Below are positions 8,784 to 17,608 of a stretch of 45,167 nucleotides of DNA, piece by piece. Positions within the stretch are counted from its first letter, which is position 1, and every line of letters begins with the position of its first letter. The stretch is taken from contig JAEZCD010000291.1 in assembly GCA_023430145.1 (NCBI GenBank), forward strand, positions 1-45,167, read 5' to 3'. Source of the DNA: Pseudomonadota bacterium. Its GTDB lineage: Bacteria; Pseudomonadota; Alphaproteobacteria; Rhizobiales; Methylopilaceae. The notes beneath the pieces were generated by a model that made no database searches, was not told the DNA's origin, and worked only from the letters and a program-made list of their open reading frames with translations. Made by a program: the position numbers and the translations under genes.

Positions 8784-9122
8784 TGGTCGGTCCCTGCCAC
8801 TACATCTTCCCGGGCATCGCGCCTCGGCGCCAAGGGCTTCATCGCCACGGGCCCGGAACTGCTCGGCCCGGTCGCCGGGCGGCTGACCGAGATCGCGCGC
8901 CAGGCCCCGGGCGAGGAGATGCGCCGGCTGCATTTCACGCTCACGGTCTTGTACCAGACGCTGATGCGGCTCGGCACCTGGCCGTCCTCGCTCAAGGCCG
9001 CGCTCGGGCTGATCGGCCGGCCGGCCGGCGTGCCGCGCGATCCGGTGCTGCCGCTGGCCGGAGCCGACCTCGACGAGCTGGGCCGCATCCTCGATGATCT
9101 CGGCCTCTTGTCGGCGCGATGA
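8783..9122 (+). pseudogene. 3' part of a DapA-family lyase gene (5' part at 30705-31283)
   Basis: The plus strand encodes only the C-terminal third of a dihydrodipicolinate synthase/N-acetylneuraminate lyase family protein: LVGPCHYIFPGIA, then after one extra C at 8822-8823 the next frame LGAKGFIATGPELLGPVAG through LGTWPSSLKAALGLIGRPAG to the stop at 9122. The catalytic lysine and N-terminal two thirds are missing here but found on the opposite strand at 30705-31283. The stop overlaps the start of the ferredoxin-like gene (ATGA), which shows that this was the first gene of that operon. Confidence 0.85.
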
Positions 9123-9442
9123 CCGTGGCCAGCCACGCGCCGGCGCGGGGAGCGACGATGCCGGACGATCTCAGGATCCCGGGCTCCACGGAGGGGCGGC
9201 GCTCCTTCCGTTTCCAGTTCGACGGCGGCCCGGTGCTCGCCTACGAGGGCGACACGGTGGCGGCCGCGCTTCTCGCCGCCGGCATCCGCGTCACCGGCCA
9301 TGCACCCGGGCGGGACGGGCCGCAGGGCCTCTTCTGTGCGATGGGCATCTGCCAGGAATGCGTCGTGCTCGTCGACGGCGGCGTCACCGAGGCCTGCCGT
9401 CTCCTCGCCAGCGAGGGGCTCTCGGTGAGCTCGCTGCGATGA
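9119..9442 (+). CDS. Small 2Fe-2S subunit of an amino acid/amine dehydrogenase
   Basis: The 107-residue protein has a ferredoxin-like [2Fe-2S] binding pattern, Cys73, Cys78, Cys81 and Cys93 (GLFCAMGICQECVVLVDG then EACRLL). This matches the small subunit of HcnA, opine oxidase and the gamma subunit of D-hydroxyproline dehydrogenase, where it passes electrons between two flavin subunits. The start overlaps the stop of the truncated DapA gene by four bases, and its own stop overlaps the next gene, so it was built for translational coupling. An internal ATG at 9158 is a possible alternative start. It is expected to work in complex with the next two proteins. Confidence 0.85.
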   Translation: MTVASHAPARGATMPDDLRIPGSTEGRRSFRFQFDGGPVLAYEGDTVAAALLAAGIRVTGHAPGRDGPQGLFCAMGICQECVVLVDGGVTEACRLLASEGLSVSSLR

Positions 9443-10830
9443 GCGTGGCGCGCTGCGATCTCGTCGTCATCGGTGCCGGCCCGGCCGGCGCCTCCGCCGC
9501 GCTCGCCGCGGCCGAAGCCGGGCTGAAGGTGGTCCTGTTCGACGAGAACGCCGCCGCCGGCGGCCAGGTTTATCGCGCGCCGGCCTGGGGTAGCGCCGCC
9601 GGCCCCGACGGCGCGGCCGGCGACGCGCTGCGCGAGAGTCTCGCAGCGAGCTCCGTGGAGTGCCGCTTCGGCCACCGGGTCTGGTTCGTCGAGCGGGGTT
9701 TTCGCATCTGCGCCGTGGGTGCCGAAGGGCCGGTGGAGTGCCGCGCGCCCACGCTGGTCGTCGCGACCGGGGCACAGGAGCGGCATCGGCCTATTCCGGG
9801 CTGGACGCTGCCGGGCGTGATCGGCCTCGCCGCGGCGACCAACCTCCTCAAGGCGCAGCGGATCCTGCCCGGCCGACGGGTGCTCGTCGCCGGTTCGGGA
9901 CCGCTTCTGCTGCTCGTCGCGGCGACCATCCTCGAGGCCGGCGGCACGGTCGCCGGCGTGGTCGATGCGAGTGACAGAGGCGACTGGCTCCGGGCGCTTC
10001 CCGAGCTCGCCGGCAGGCCCGACCTGATCGCCCGCGGCGCCGGCTGGTACCTTTCGCTCCTGCGCTCCGGAGCGTCGCTCCTGCATGGCCATGCGCTCCG
10101 CCGCATCGAGGGCGGCTCCTCGGTGGAATCGGCCACGGCCGCCCCGATCGGCGGCGGTGCCGAGATACGGCTCGCCTGCGACAGCGTCTGCTACGGATTC
10201 GGCCTGATGCCGGCGACCGACATCACCCGGCTGCTCGGCGCCGCCCATCGCTTCGATTGCGGACTCGGCGGCTGGTTCCCGCAGACGGCGGCAGGCGGCG
10301 CCACCAATCTGCCCGGCCTCTTCGTCTGCGGCGACGGCGCCGGGATCCTCGGCGCCGCAGCGGCCGGCATTCGCGGGCGTCTCGCGGGCCTCGCCGCGGC
10401 GCGTGCGGCGGGGCGCGCGGTTGCCGCACCCGCTCCTATCCTCGTGCGGCAGGCCGCCCGCGCCGCCCGGTTCGGCGCGGCGATGACACGGCTCGCCAAC
10501 CCGCCCGACGCATTGCTGGCGGCGATCACGCCGGAGACGATCGTCTGTCGCTGCGAGGGCGTCCGACGCATCGATCTCGAGGCGGCGATGGCCGGCGGGG
10601 CGGTGACGCTGAGCGGCCTGAAATCGGTGACCTGCTGCGGCATTGGCCCGTGCGGCGGGCGCATCTGCGAGGACGGCGTCGCGGCCCTGATCGCCGCCGC
10701 GACCGGTCGTTCGCGCGAAGAGATCGGGCAGGGAACCGCGCGGCCGCCGCTGCGGCCGGTCCCACTGGCGGCAGTCTCGGGCGCCTTCGACTACGCCGCC
10801 CTGCCGATGCCGGAGCCGGCGCCGCAATGA
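9439..10830 (+). CDS. FAD/NAD(P)-dependent oxidoreductase subunit (HcnB/OoxA-like)
   Basis: The 463-residue protein has an N-terminal FAD Rossmann motif (VVIGAGPAGASAALAAAEAG), a second dinucleotide motif (VLVAGSGPLLLLVA), the late FAD-binding LPGLFVCGDGAGILGAAAA, and a C-terminal BFD-like cysteine cluster (ETIVCRCEGV and VTCCGIGPCGGRIC). This is the architecture of the alpha subunits of hydrogen cyanide synthase, opine oxidase and D-hydroxyproline dehydrogenase. It overlaps both neighbouring genes by ATGA junctions. The enzyme complex probably oxidises a secondary amine or D-amino acid; the substrate is not determined. Confidence 0.88.
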   Translation: MSVARCDLVVIGAGPAGASAALAAAEAGLKVVLFDENAAAGGQVYRAPAWGSAAGPDGAAGDALRESLAASSVECRFGHRVWFVERGFRICAVGAEGPVECRAPTLVVATGAQERHRPIPGWTLPGVIGLAAATNLLKAQRILPGRRVLVAGSGPLLLLVAATILEAGGTVAGVVDASDRGDWLRALPELAGRPDLIARGAGWYLSLLRSGASLLHGHALRRIEGGSSVESATAAPIGGGAEIRLACDSVCYGFGLMPATDITRLLGAAHRFDCGLGGWFPQTAAGGATNLPGLFVCGDGAGILGAAAAGIRGRLAGLAAARAAGRAVAAPAPILVRQAARAARFGAAMTRLANPPDALLAAITPETIVCRCEGVRRIDLEAAMAGGAVTLSGLKSVTCCGIGPCGGRICEDGVAALIAAATGRSREEIGQGTARPPLRPVPLAAVSGAFDYAALPMPEPAPQ

Positions 10831-11945
10831 GCCCGCTCCCGGCGCCCGATTTCGACCTCGCCGTGGTCGGCGGCGGGGTGATGGGCTGCGCCGCGGCCCT
10901 GCGGGCGGCGGCGGGCGGAATGCGCGTCCTCGTGCTGGAGCAGTCCGATCTCGGCTCGGGCGCATCCGGCGTCAATGCCGGCACGCTGTCGCTGCAGATC
11001 AAGCGCGTGAAGCTGATGCCCTATGCCATGAAGGGCCACGCGATCTGGAAGGCGGCCGGCGACAGGGTAGGCTTCAAGCAGACCGGCGGGCTGACGCTCG
11101 CCTTCACCGCGGCGGAGGCGGAGCGCCTCGCGGCGACCATGGCGCTGAAGCGCGCAGCCGGCGCGCCGATCGTGATGATGGAGCCCGGCGAGGTGCGCCG
11201 GCTCGAGCCGGGGCTCAATCCCGGCGTCGTCCTCGCCAGCCATTGCGCCGCGGACGGATACGCCAATTCTAGCCTGACGGGCACCTATTACCGGGCCTGC
11301 CTCGCTGAGGCCGGCATCGCACTCCGCGAGCGCCGGCCGGTGACGGCGATCGAGCCGGTCGGCGACGGCTATTCGCTGCGGACGGCGGCCGAGACATTCT
11401 CCGCCGGGCGGCTTTTGCTCGCCTGCGGAGCCTGGACCAAACCCGTCGCCGCCATGCTCGGCATCGACCTGCCGATCCGCGTGCGGATCAACACGGTGTC
11501 GGTGACCGAGCGCAGCCGGCCGCTCGTCACCGCCGCCATCGGCCACGCCACCGGCCTCTTGACGCTGAAGCAGAAGGCCAACGGCACGGTGCTGATCGGC
11601 GGCGGCTGGCAGGGCAAGGGAACGCCCGAGGAGGGGCGCGGCGAAGTCGTGCCGGAGACGCTGCTGACCAATCTGCGGCTCGCCCGGTTCGCCCTGCCGT
11701 CGCTGGCCCCGCTGCGCCTCGTGCGCGTCTGGACCGGCTTCGAGCCGAACGTCCCGGATTTCTATCCGCTCGCGGGCGCGCTGCCCGGACTGCCCAACGC
11801 CTTCATCCTCGCCTGCGTCCGCGGCGGCTACACCATCGGCCCCTATATCGGCCGCCTGATGGGCGACCTGATCCTCGGGCGCGAGCCGGAGATGCCGCTG
11901 TTCGACCCGGGCCGCTTCGCTGGCGCGCCGACCCCATCCGCCTGA
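10827..11945 (+). CDS. DadA/HcnC-type FAD-dependent amino acid dehydrogenase subunit
   Basis: The 372-residue protein opens with FDLAVVGGGVMGCAAALRAA, the FAD-binding motif of the DAO family, and ends with RVWTGFEPNVPDFYPLAG and ILACVRGGYTIGPYIGRL, the usual C-terminal flavin/substrate region. It is the substrate-oxidising beta subunit that partners the two preceding gene products, as in D-hydroxyproline dehydrogenase or opine oxidase. It overlaps the preceding gene by ATGA. The following gene starts 19 bases later with its own GAGGAG site. Confidence 0.88.
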   Translation: MSPLPAPDFDLAVVGGGVMGCAAALRAAAGGMRVLVLEQSDLGSGASGVNAGTLSLQIKRVKLMPYAMKGHAIWKAAGDRVGFKQTGGLTLAFTAAEAERLAATMALKRAAGAPIVMMEPGEVRRLEPGLNPGVVLASHCAADGYANSSLTGTYYRACLAEAGIALRERRPVTAIEPVGDGYSLRTAAETFSAGRLLLACGAWTKPVAAMLGIDLPIRVRINTVSVTERSRPLVTAAIGHATGLLTLKQKANGTVLIGGGWQGKGTPEEGRGEVVPETLLTNLRLARFALPSLAPLRLVRVWTGFEPNVPDFYPLAGALPGLPNAFILACVRGGYTIGPYIGRLMGDLILGREPEMPLFDPGRFAGAPTPSA

Positions 11946-11963
11946 GAGGAGCCGGACCGATCG

Positions 11964-12619
11964 ATGCCCTACGAATTCGACTGGAGCGCCGCGCTCAGCT
12001 GGAAGGCCTGGATGCCGGCCCTGTCGGTCACGCTCGGCTATGCGCTCTTCACCATCCTCGGCGGCATCTGATCGGCGTCTTCGTCGGCATAGCGATGCTG
12101 TCGAAATACTGGTGGCTGACGCTGCCGGCGAGCGGCTACGTGCAGCTGTTCCGCTGCACGCCGCTGATGGTGCAGATCGTCTGGTTCTATTACGCGCTGC
12201 CCATGCTGGCCGGCTTCTCGATCCCGGCCTGGATCGCCGGCGGCCTAGGCCTGACCCTCTATATGGGCGCGTTCTGCGCCGAGATCTTCCGCGCCGGCGT
12301 CATCTCGATAGACAAGGGCCAGTGGAATGCGGCCCGCGCGCTCGGCATGAGCCAGGCGCGGATGATGCGCTACATCATCCTGCCGCAGGCCGCCCGCCGC
12401 ATGATGCCGCCCTTCGTCAATCAGTCGATCCTGCAGCTCAAGAACACGTCGTTGCTGTACGTCGTGGCGGTGCCGGATCTGATGTACAAATCCTACGAGC
12501 TCGCCTCGTCGACATTCCGTCCGCTGGAGACCTACACCGTCGTCGCGTGAATTTACTTCATCATCCTCTATCCGCTCACCAAGCTCGCAAAGCGGCTCGA
12601 GAGCCGCGCGGACCGCTGA
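11964..12619 (+). pseudogene. Amino-acid ABC transporter permease, frameshifted and interrupted
   Basis: The gene starts at ATG 11964 behind GAGGAG and encodes a HisM/GlnP-type permease, but it is broken twice. One base is missing near 12068, where TILGGI runs into TGA although LIGVFVGIAMLSKYWW continues in another frame. Then an in-frame TGA at 12548-12550 cuts YTVVA from the C-terminal IYFIILYPLTKLAKRLE. The middle holds the conserved cytoplasmic loop GQWNAARALGMSQARMMRYI that contacts the ATPase. An internal ATG at 12095 leaves a 151-residue remnant. The real protein would have had about 217 residues with 5-6 membrane segments. Confidence 0.85.
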
Positions 12620-12630
12620 GGATGACGCCG

Positions 12631-13428
12631 ATGCCGGACATCACGCGCAGCCCGGGCGGCGAGGAGCCGATGATCCGCCTCACCGACATCCGCAAGAGCT
12701 ACGGCACCCACGAAGCCCTGAAGGGAATCTCCCTCGAGGTTCATCGCGGCGCCGTCCATGTCCTGATCGGGCCGAGCGGCTGCGGGAAGTCGACGCTGCT
12801 GCGCTGCATCAACCTGCTCGAGCAACCGAGCTCCGGCACGGTGCAGGTCGGCGACGACCGCTTCACCTTCGTGCCCGGCGGCAAGATGCCGCCCGCCCGC
12901 CGGCTGGACCTGTTCCGCAGCCGTCTCGGCATGGTCTTCCAGCAGTTCGACCTGTTCCCGCACATGACGGCGATCGAGAACGTGATGTCGGGGCCGCGCA
13001 TCGTCTTGCGGATGCCCGAGAGGCCGGCCCGCGAGCTGGCGCAAAACCTCCTCGCCAAGGTGGGGCTCGCCGAGAAGGCCGATGTCTACCCGCGCAACCT
13101 CTCCGGCGGCCAGCAGCAGCGCGTCGCCATCGCCCGCGCCCTGGCGATGGAGCCGCAGGTGATCCTGTTCGACGAGGCGACCTCGGCGCTCGATCCGGAG
13201 CTGGTCGACGAGGTGCTCAAGGTCATGGCCGGCCTCGCGAGGGAGGGCAAGACGATGATCATCGTCACGCACGAGATGGCTTTTGCCCGCGACGTCGCCC
13301 ACCGCGTCACCGTCATGGACGACGGTCTCGTCGTCGAGGAGGGCTCCGCCGCCGAGCTTTTCGCACGACCGCAGAACCCGCGCACGAAAGCCTTCCTGGC
13401 CCGCTTCCACATGCAGGCCGGCGCCTGA
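12631..13428 (+). CDS. Amino-acid ABC transporter ATPase (GlnQ/HisP type)
   Basis: The 265-residue ATPase has Walker A GPSGCGKST (about 47-55), the Q-loop in VFQQFDLFPHMTA, the signature LSGGQQQRVAIARAL, Walker B VILFDEATSALD and the switch histidine in IIVTHEMAFA. It would power polar amino-acid uptake at the inner membrane. The ATG at 12631 is chosen because GAGG lies 9 bases upstream; ATG 12622 (too close to that site) and ATG 12670 (MIRLTDI, 252 aa) are possible. It is intact although its permease gene is broken and no intact binding-protein gene lies nearby, so it may be non-functional or recruited by another transporter. Confidence 0.9.
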   Translation: MPDITRSPGGEEPMIRLTDIRKSYGTHEALKGISLEVHRGAVHVLIGPSGCGKSTLLRCINLLEQPSSGTVQVGDDRFTFVPGGKMPPARRLDLFRSRLGMVFQQFDLFPHMTAIENVMSGPRIVLRMPERPARELAQNLLAKVGLAEKADVYPRNLSGGQQQRVAIARALAMEPQVILFDEATSALDPELVDEVLKVMAGLAREGKTMIIVTHEMAFARDVAHRVTVMDDGLVVEEGSAAELFARPQNPRTKAFLARFHMQAGA

Positions 13429-13452
13429 ACCCCCGACACGGAGATCGATCCG

Positions 13453-14367
13453 ATGAAGAAGCCCGACTTTCGCGGCGTCATCCCGGCGCTGACGACGCCC
13501 TTCCACGACGATGCCTCGCTCGACGCCGACGGCTTCCTCCGTCTCGCACAGATGGTGATCGAGGACGGCGTCGACGGCCTGCTCGTCAACGGCTGCACCG
13601 GCGAGAGCTGGGCCCTCAGCGAGGCGGAGCGCGGCATCGTCTTCAAGAAAGCGGTCGAGGCGGCGGCGGGCCGGGTGCCGGTGGTCGCCGGCTGCAGCGC
13701 CATCTTCGCCGACGAGGTCGTCAGGAAGATCCATCAGGCAGCCGATGCCGGCTGCGACGTCGTGATGGTCTCGGCGCCCTGGTACGTCATGCCGGGCGAG
13801 GAGGAGATCGCCGACCACTTCCGCAAGGTGATCGCCCAGAGCCCGCTGCCGATCCTGCTCTACAACATCCCGCGCCGCACCGGCGTCAATCTGAGCCTTT
13901 CCCTGGTCGATCGCCTCGCCGACGAGGACAAGGTGATCGCCATCAAGGAGAGCTCGAAGGACTGGGGCACGCTGTCGTCGATCATCCGCGTCGCCGGCGA
14001 CCGGATCAGCGTCTTCGCCGGTTACGCCAGCTTCTTCGGCCTCGCGGCGCTGGCGGAAGGCGCCGTCGGCTACATGGATTCGGGCACGCCCGTCTTCGGC
14101 CGCACTTCGCCGGAGTTCTACAGGGCGGTGATCGGGGGCGATCTCGTCAAGGCGCGCCGCATCCAGACGGAGATGGCCGGCATGCTGGCCTCCTTCTTCG
14201 GGCTCGGCACCTTCCCGGCGAGCGTGAAAGCCTCGCTCGACCTGATCGGCCGGCCCGGCGGGCGCACGCGCGACCCCATCCGCCCGCTGACCGCGGAGCA
14301 GCGGGCGAAGCTGCGCGCGATCATGGAGAGCACCGGCTTCCTCGCCCGCGCCTCGGCGCGCGGCTGA
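13453..14367 (+). CDS. DapA-family (DHDPS/NAL superfamily) aldolase or dehydratase
   Basis: The 304-residue TIM-barrel enzyme is full length. It has the pyruvate carboxylate-binding motif GCTGESWALSEAER, the tyrosine region ILLYNIPRRTGVNLS and the Schiff-base lysine in VIAIKESSKDW. Family members condense or cleave pyruvate-linked compounds or deaminate/dehydrate them; DHDPS itself is unlikely because the context is catabolic. The C-terminal SVKASLDLIGRPGGRTRDPI resembles that of the truncated paralogue at 8783-9122, so the operon once carried two such enzymes. It lies 24 bases after the ATPase gene. Confidence 0.88.
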   Translation: MKKPDFRGVIPALTTPFHDDASLDADGFLRLAQMVIEDGVDGLLVNGCTGESWALSEAERGIVFKKAVEAAAGRVPVVAGCSAIFADEVVRKIHQAADAGCDVVMVSAPWYVMPGEEEIADHFRKVIAQSPLPILLYNIPRRTGVNLSLSLVDRLADEDKVIAIKESSKDWGTLSSIIRVAGDRISVFAGYASFFGLAALAEGAVGYMDSGTPVFGRTSPEFYRAVIGGDLVKARRIQTEMAGMLASFFGLGTFPASVKASLDLIGRPGGRTRDPIRPLTAEQRAKLRAIMESTGFLARASARG

Positions 14368-14394
14368 CTCGATGCGCATGGATCGGAGATCATT

Positions 14395-15789
14395 ATGACG
14401 ACGCTGCAGGGTGCGCGCTCCGCACCCGTCGTTCTGGCGGCTCGCACCGGCGACAACGACTTCTACGGCTCCCTGCACGCCCGCGCGGGCGAGATCGAGG
14501 CGCGCTATCGCCGCCTGACGCCGCGCTCCGCCGCCCTGTTCTCCCGCGCCGGCGGCGTCTTCCCGGGCGGCTTCACGCGCGACGCGATCATGCACAAGCC
14601 TTACGCGGCCTTCGTCACCGAGGGCCGCGGCAGCGTCCTGACCGATGCCGACGGCCGCGCCGTCACCGACTTCTGGTTCAATGCGACCTCGCTGCCGCTC
14701 GGCCATGCCCATCCGGCGGTGGTCGCGGCGGCGGAGCGGCAGCTGCGCAAGGGGACGGCCTATTTCGCGCCGACCGAGTCCGAGCTCGAGCTGGCCGAGC
14801 TGCTGATCGCCCGCGTGCCGAGCGCCGAGCGCATCCGCTTCGCCAATTCCGGCAGCGAGGCGGTGATGATGGCGGTGCGCTTCGGGCGCGCCTTCACGGG
14901 CCGCCCGCTGATCGTCAAGTTCGAGGGCAGCTATCACGGCTCCTACGACGACGTCAGCTGGTCGGTCAGCCCGGCCCCGGCCAAGGCGGGCAGCGCCGAC
15001 GCGCCGCTGCCGGTCGCCGAGAGTGCCGGGCTGGGCGGCGTCGACGGCCGTCTCGCCGTACTGCCCTTCAACGACGGCGACGCGCTGCGCCGCTTCGTCG
15101 AGGCCCATCACGCACACATCGGCGTGCTGCTGGTCGAGCCGATGGCGAACCGCATCGGGCTTTTGATGCCCGACAAAACCTTCCTCGAGACGGCGCGGGC
15201 GCTCTGCGACCGCTACGGCATCGTGCTGGTCTTCGACGAGGTGATCGCCTTCCGCATCGGCTATCACGGCGCCCAGGGCGTCGCCGGCGTGACCCCGGAC
15301 CTGACGACGCTCGGCAAGATCATCGGCGGCGGCTTTCCGGTCGGCGCCATCGCCGGCCGTGCCGACATCCTCGACCTGTCCTCGCCGGCGCTGGCCGAGC
15401 GCGTCTCGCATGCGGGCACGTTCAACGCCAACCCCATGGTCGCGGTGGCGGGCTTTGCGACCATGTCGGAGCTGACACCCGACGCCTTCGACCGTCTCGA
15501 CGCCATGGGTGCGCTGATCCGCCGGCGGCTCGCGGCGATCTGCGACGGGCTGCCGCTGCAGGTCACCGGCTCCGGCTCGCTGTTCAAGGTCACCGCGACC
15601 GGGGCGACGATCCGCAACTACCGCGACGCCGCGACCACCGACAAAGCGTGGGAGACGACCGCTTCGCTGGCCTTGCTGGCCGACGGCTTCCTGCTGACCC
15701 CGACGCTCTCCGGCGCCGTCTCGACGGTCACCAAGCCGGAGCAGATCGACGCCTTCCTGGCGGCCTTCGAGCGCATCGTCGCCCTCTGA
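14395..15789 (+). CDS. Class III aminotransferase, glutamate-1-semialdehyde mutase-like
   Basis: The 464-residue protein has FPGGFTRDAIMHKPY near the N-terminus, ANSGSEAVMMAVRFGRAFTG at the cofactor phosphate site, FDEVIAFRIGYHGAQG with the PLP-ring aspartate, and the Schiff-base lysine in TLGKIIGGGFPVGA. It resembles glutamate-1-semialdehyde 2,1-aminomutase, but the operon points to a catabolic transaminase. It is 27 bases downstream of the DapA-family gene, with GGAG 9 bases before the ATG, and is followed by the SDR gene. Confidence 0.88.
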   Translation: MTTLQGARSAPVVLAARTGDNDFYGSLHARAGEIEARYRRLTPRSAALFSRAGGVFPGGFTRDAIMHKPYAAFVTEGRGSVLTDADGRAVTDFWFNATSLPLGHAHPAVVAAAERQLRKGTAYFAPTESELELAELLIARVPSAERIRFANSGSEAVMMAVRFGRAFTGRPLIVKFEGSYHGSYDDVSWSVSPAPAKAGSADAPLPVAESAGLGGVDGRLAVLPFNDGDALRRFVEAHHAHIGVLLVEPMANRIGLLMPDKTFLETARALCDRYGIVLVFDEVIAFRIGYHGAQGVAGVTPDLTTLGKIIGGGFPVGAIAGRADILDLSSPALAERVSHAGTFNANPMVAVAGFATMSELTPDAFDRLDAMGALIRRRLAAICDGLPLQVTGSGSLFKVTATGATIRNYRDAATTDKAWETTASLALLADGFLLTPTLSGAVSTVTKPEQIDAFLAAFERIVAL

Positions 15790-15806
15790 CACGCGAGATT
15801 CCATCC

Positions 15807-16586
15807 ATGTCCAATCGAGCCCCGGGCGCCCTGTCCGGCAAGGTGGCGATCGTCACCGGCGGCGCGACCGGCATCGGCCGCGCCATCGCCAGCCTGTTCG
15901 TCACCGAAGGCGCCACGGTGGTCATCGTCGGCCGATCGCAGGCGCCGCTCGCCGAAGCGGCGCGGGCGATCGGCGCGCACGCCATTGCCGCCGACGTGGC
16001 GCGGGAAGACGACGTTGGAAAACTGGTCGCCGAGACGACGGCGCGCTTCGGCGGCATCGACATCCTCGTCAACAATGCCGGCGTCACCGGCCAGGTCGCC
16101 AATGCCGAGGATCTCGACATCGCCCAGTGGGACGAGACGATGGCGATCAACGTCCACGGCACGATCCTGTGCATCAAGCACTGCGTGCCCTCGATGCGGG
16201 CCCGCGGCGGCGGCTCGATCGTCAACATGTCCTCGCTGATGGGCCTGCGCGGCTATCCGATGCGCAGCGCCTACACGGCGACCAAGTTCGCGGTGCTCGG
16301 CATCACCGAAGCGGTCGCGCAGGAGGTCGGCGTGCACGGCATCCGCGTCAACGCGCTGTGCCCGGGCGCCGTGAACGGGGAGCTGATGCAGAGGGTCATC
16401 GCCGCCCGCGTCGCCAAGGAGAACCGACCGGCGGATGAGATCATCCGCGTCAACTACACCGACAAGGCGGCGCTGCGGCGCTGGGTGGAGCCCGAGGAGG
16501 TGGCGCGCGCGGCGCTGTTCCTGGCGAGCGAGGCCTCGTCCTCGACCACCGGCGAGCGCATCAAGGTCGATGCCGGCCGCATGTAG
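15807..16586 (+). CDS. Short-chain dehydrogenase/reductase
   Basis: The 259-residue classical SDR has the cofactor motif TGGATGIG (17-24), NNAG (89-92), a catalytic serine in NMSSLMG (near 142) and Tyr156-x3-Lys160 in SAYTATK. It oxidises or reduces a hydroxyl/keto group with NAD(P). The start follows the aminotransferase stop by 17 bases. It is the last gene of the plus-strand run and converges on the IclR gene 27 bases on. In context it could act on the keto acid or alcohol produced by the upstream aminotransferase and lyase. Confidence 0.9.
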   Translation: MSNRAPGALSGKVAIVTGGATGIGRAIASLFVTEGATVVIVGRSQAPLAEAARAIGAHAIAADVAREDDVGKLVAETTARFGGIDILVNNAGVTGQVANAEDLDIAQWDETMAINVHGTILCIKHCVPSMRARGGGSIVNMSSLMGLRGYPMRSAYTATKFAVLGITEAVAQEVGVHGIRVNALCPGAVNGELMQRVIAARVAKENRPADEIIRVNYTDKAALRRWVEPEEVARAALFLASEASSSTTGERIKVDAGRM

Positions 16587-16613
16587 GCGCGGCCGGAACC
16601 AGGCTCAAGCGGC

Positions 16614-17447
16614 TCAGTCGGCCGCGGCGCGCCGCGGGGCGTGGCCGAGACGGGTCGAGATCCGCTCGGCGGCCGCCATCACCTCGTGGACATAGCGGCC
16701 TTCGATCTCGCTCGTGTCGAAGGCGGTATCGGGGCCGGAGATGTCGATGGCGGCGACGATCCTGCCCTGCCGGTCGAAGATCGGGGCCGCGATCGTGCTG
16801 CCGCCCGGCTCGACGACGCCGCGGCTGATCGCATAGCCGCGGGCCGCGACCTCGGCGATGCGCTGGATCACCTCGGCGACGGTGCGCGGGCTGAGCTCCG
16901 TCAGGGTCTCCAGCGGCGTCTCCGCCAGAAGGCCGCGAATCTCCTGGGGGGACAGCTCCGACAGCAGCAGCCAGCCAATCGGCGTGGCATAGGCGGGCAG
17001 CCGCGTCCCGACGTTGAGATTGCTGAGAAAGCCCGACCGCGTCTGGACGCAGCTCAGATAGAGCACCTCGGTCCGGTCCCTGATCGCGAGATGGGCGGAG
17101 ACGTTGGTCACGTCGCGCAGCAGTTCGAGATCGCCACGCGAGACCTCGATGATGTCCTTGGAGGCGAGGAAGGCGTAGCCGATATTGAGGACGCGGGGCC
17201 CGAGCGTGAAGCTCTTGCTCGCCGGCACCTCCTCGATGAAACCCATATAGCGCAGCGTATAGGCCAGCCGGAACACGGCCGAGCGGGTCAGCCCCATCCG
17301 CTTGGCGATCTCGGTGACGTTGAGCGGTCGACGTGCATCGGCCAGCGTCTCGAGCAGCAGCAGGCCGCGGCCCAGCCCGGGCACGAAATAGACGTCGTGG
17401 TTCTTGTGGGGTTCGGGGGCCTGCGGTCCCGCGCCGTCGCTGTCCAT
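16614..17447 (-). CDS. IclR-family transcriptional regulator
   Basis: The 277-residue protein has an N-terminal winged helix (LNVTEIAKRMGLTRSAVFRL, around residues 58-77) and the C-terminal IclR effector domain (AHLAIRDRTEVLYLSCVQ, LPAYATPIGWLLLSEL, ARGYAISRGVVEPGGSTIAAP). A GGAGGA site lies 5 bases before the ATG at 17447. IclR proteins control adjacent aromatic, sugar-acid or amino-acid catabolic genes in response to a small ligand. It converges on the operon ending at 16586 and is the best candidate to bind the dyads at 31332-31356 and 18558-18580. Confidence 0.9.
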   Translation of the reverse strand: MDSDGAGPQAPEPHKNHDVYFVPGLGRGLLLLETLADARRPLNVTEIAKRMGLTRSAVFRLAYTLRYMGFIEEVPASKSFTLGPRVLNIGYAFLASKDIIEVSRGDLELLRDVTNVSAHLAIRDRTEVLYLSCVQTRSGFLSNLNVGTRLPAYATPIGWLLLSELSPQEIRGLLAETPLETLTELSPRTVAEVIQRIAEVAARGYAISRGVVEPGGSTIAAPIFDRQGRIVAAIDISGPDTAFDTSEIEGRYVHEVMAAAERISTRLGHAPRRAAAD

Positions 17448-17467
17448 GGTTCCTCCGTCGGCACGCT

Positions 17468-17482
17468 GTTCCCTTTCGGAAC
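17468..17482. promoter_or_regulatory. Small inverted repeat upstream of the IclR gene
   Basis: GTTCC and GGAAC flank a 5-base spacer 21 bases before the IclR start. IclR proteins often bind short dyads over their own promoters, so autoregulation is possible. The arms are only five bases, so the site is weakly supported. Confidence 0.25.
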
Positions 17483-17608
17483 CGCCGTGTCTGGTCAAGC
17501 ACCGGCCTGCCTATTCCGGCAGAGCATGCCGACATCGGACCCCACTGGCCTCGGGCACGGACCGGTTCAGCGGCCGGGCGCGGCCGGCAATCCGAACCTA
17601 CGCCGCGC

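Noticed and set aside
8700..8860. Insertion sequence or transposon end at the inversion breakpoint
   Set aside because: No transposase coding, terminal inverted repeat or target duplication is visible here or at 30640-30760; only a 5-base inverted match is shared.
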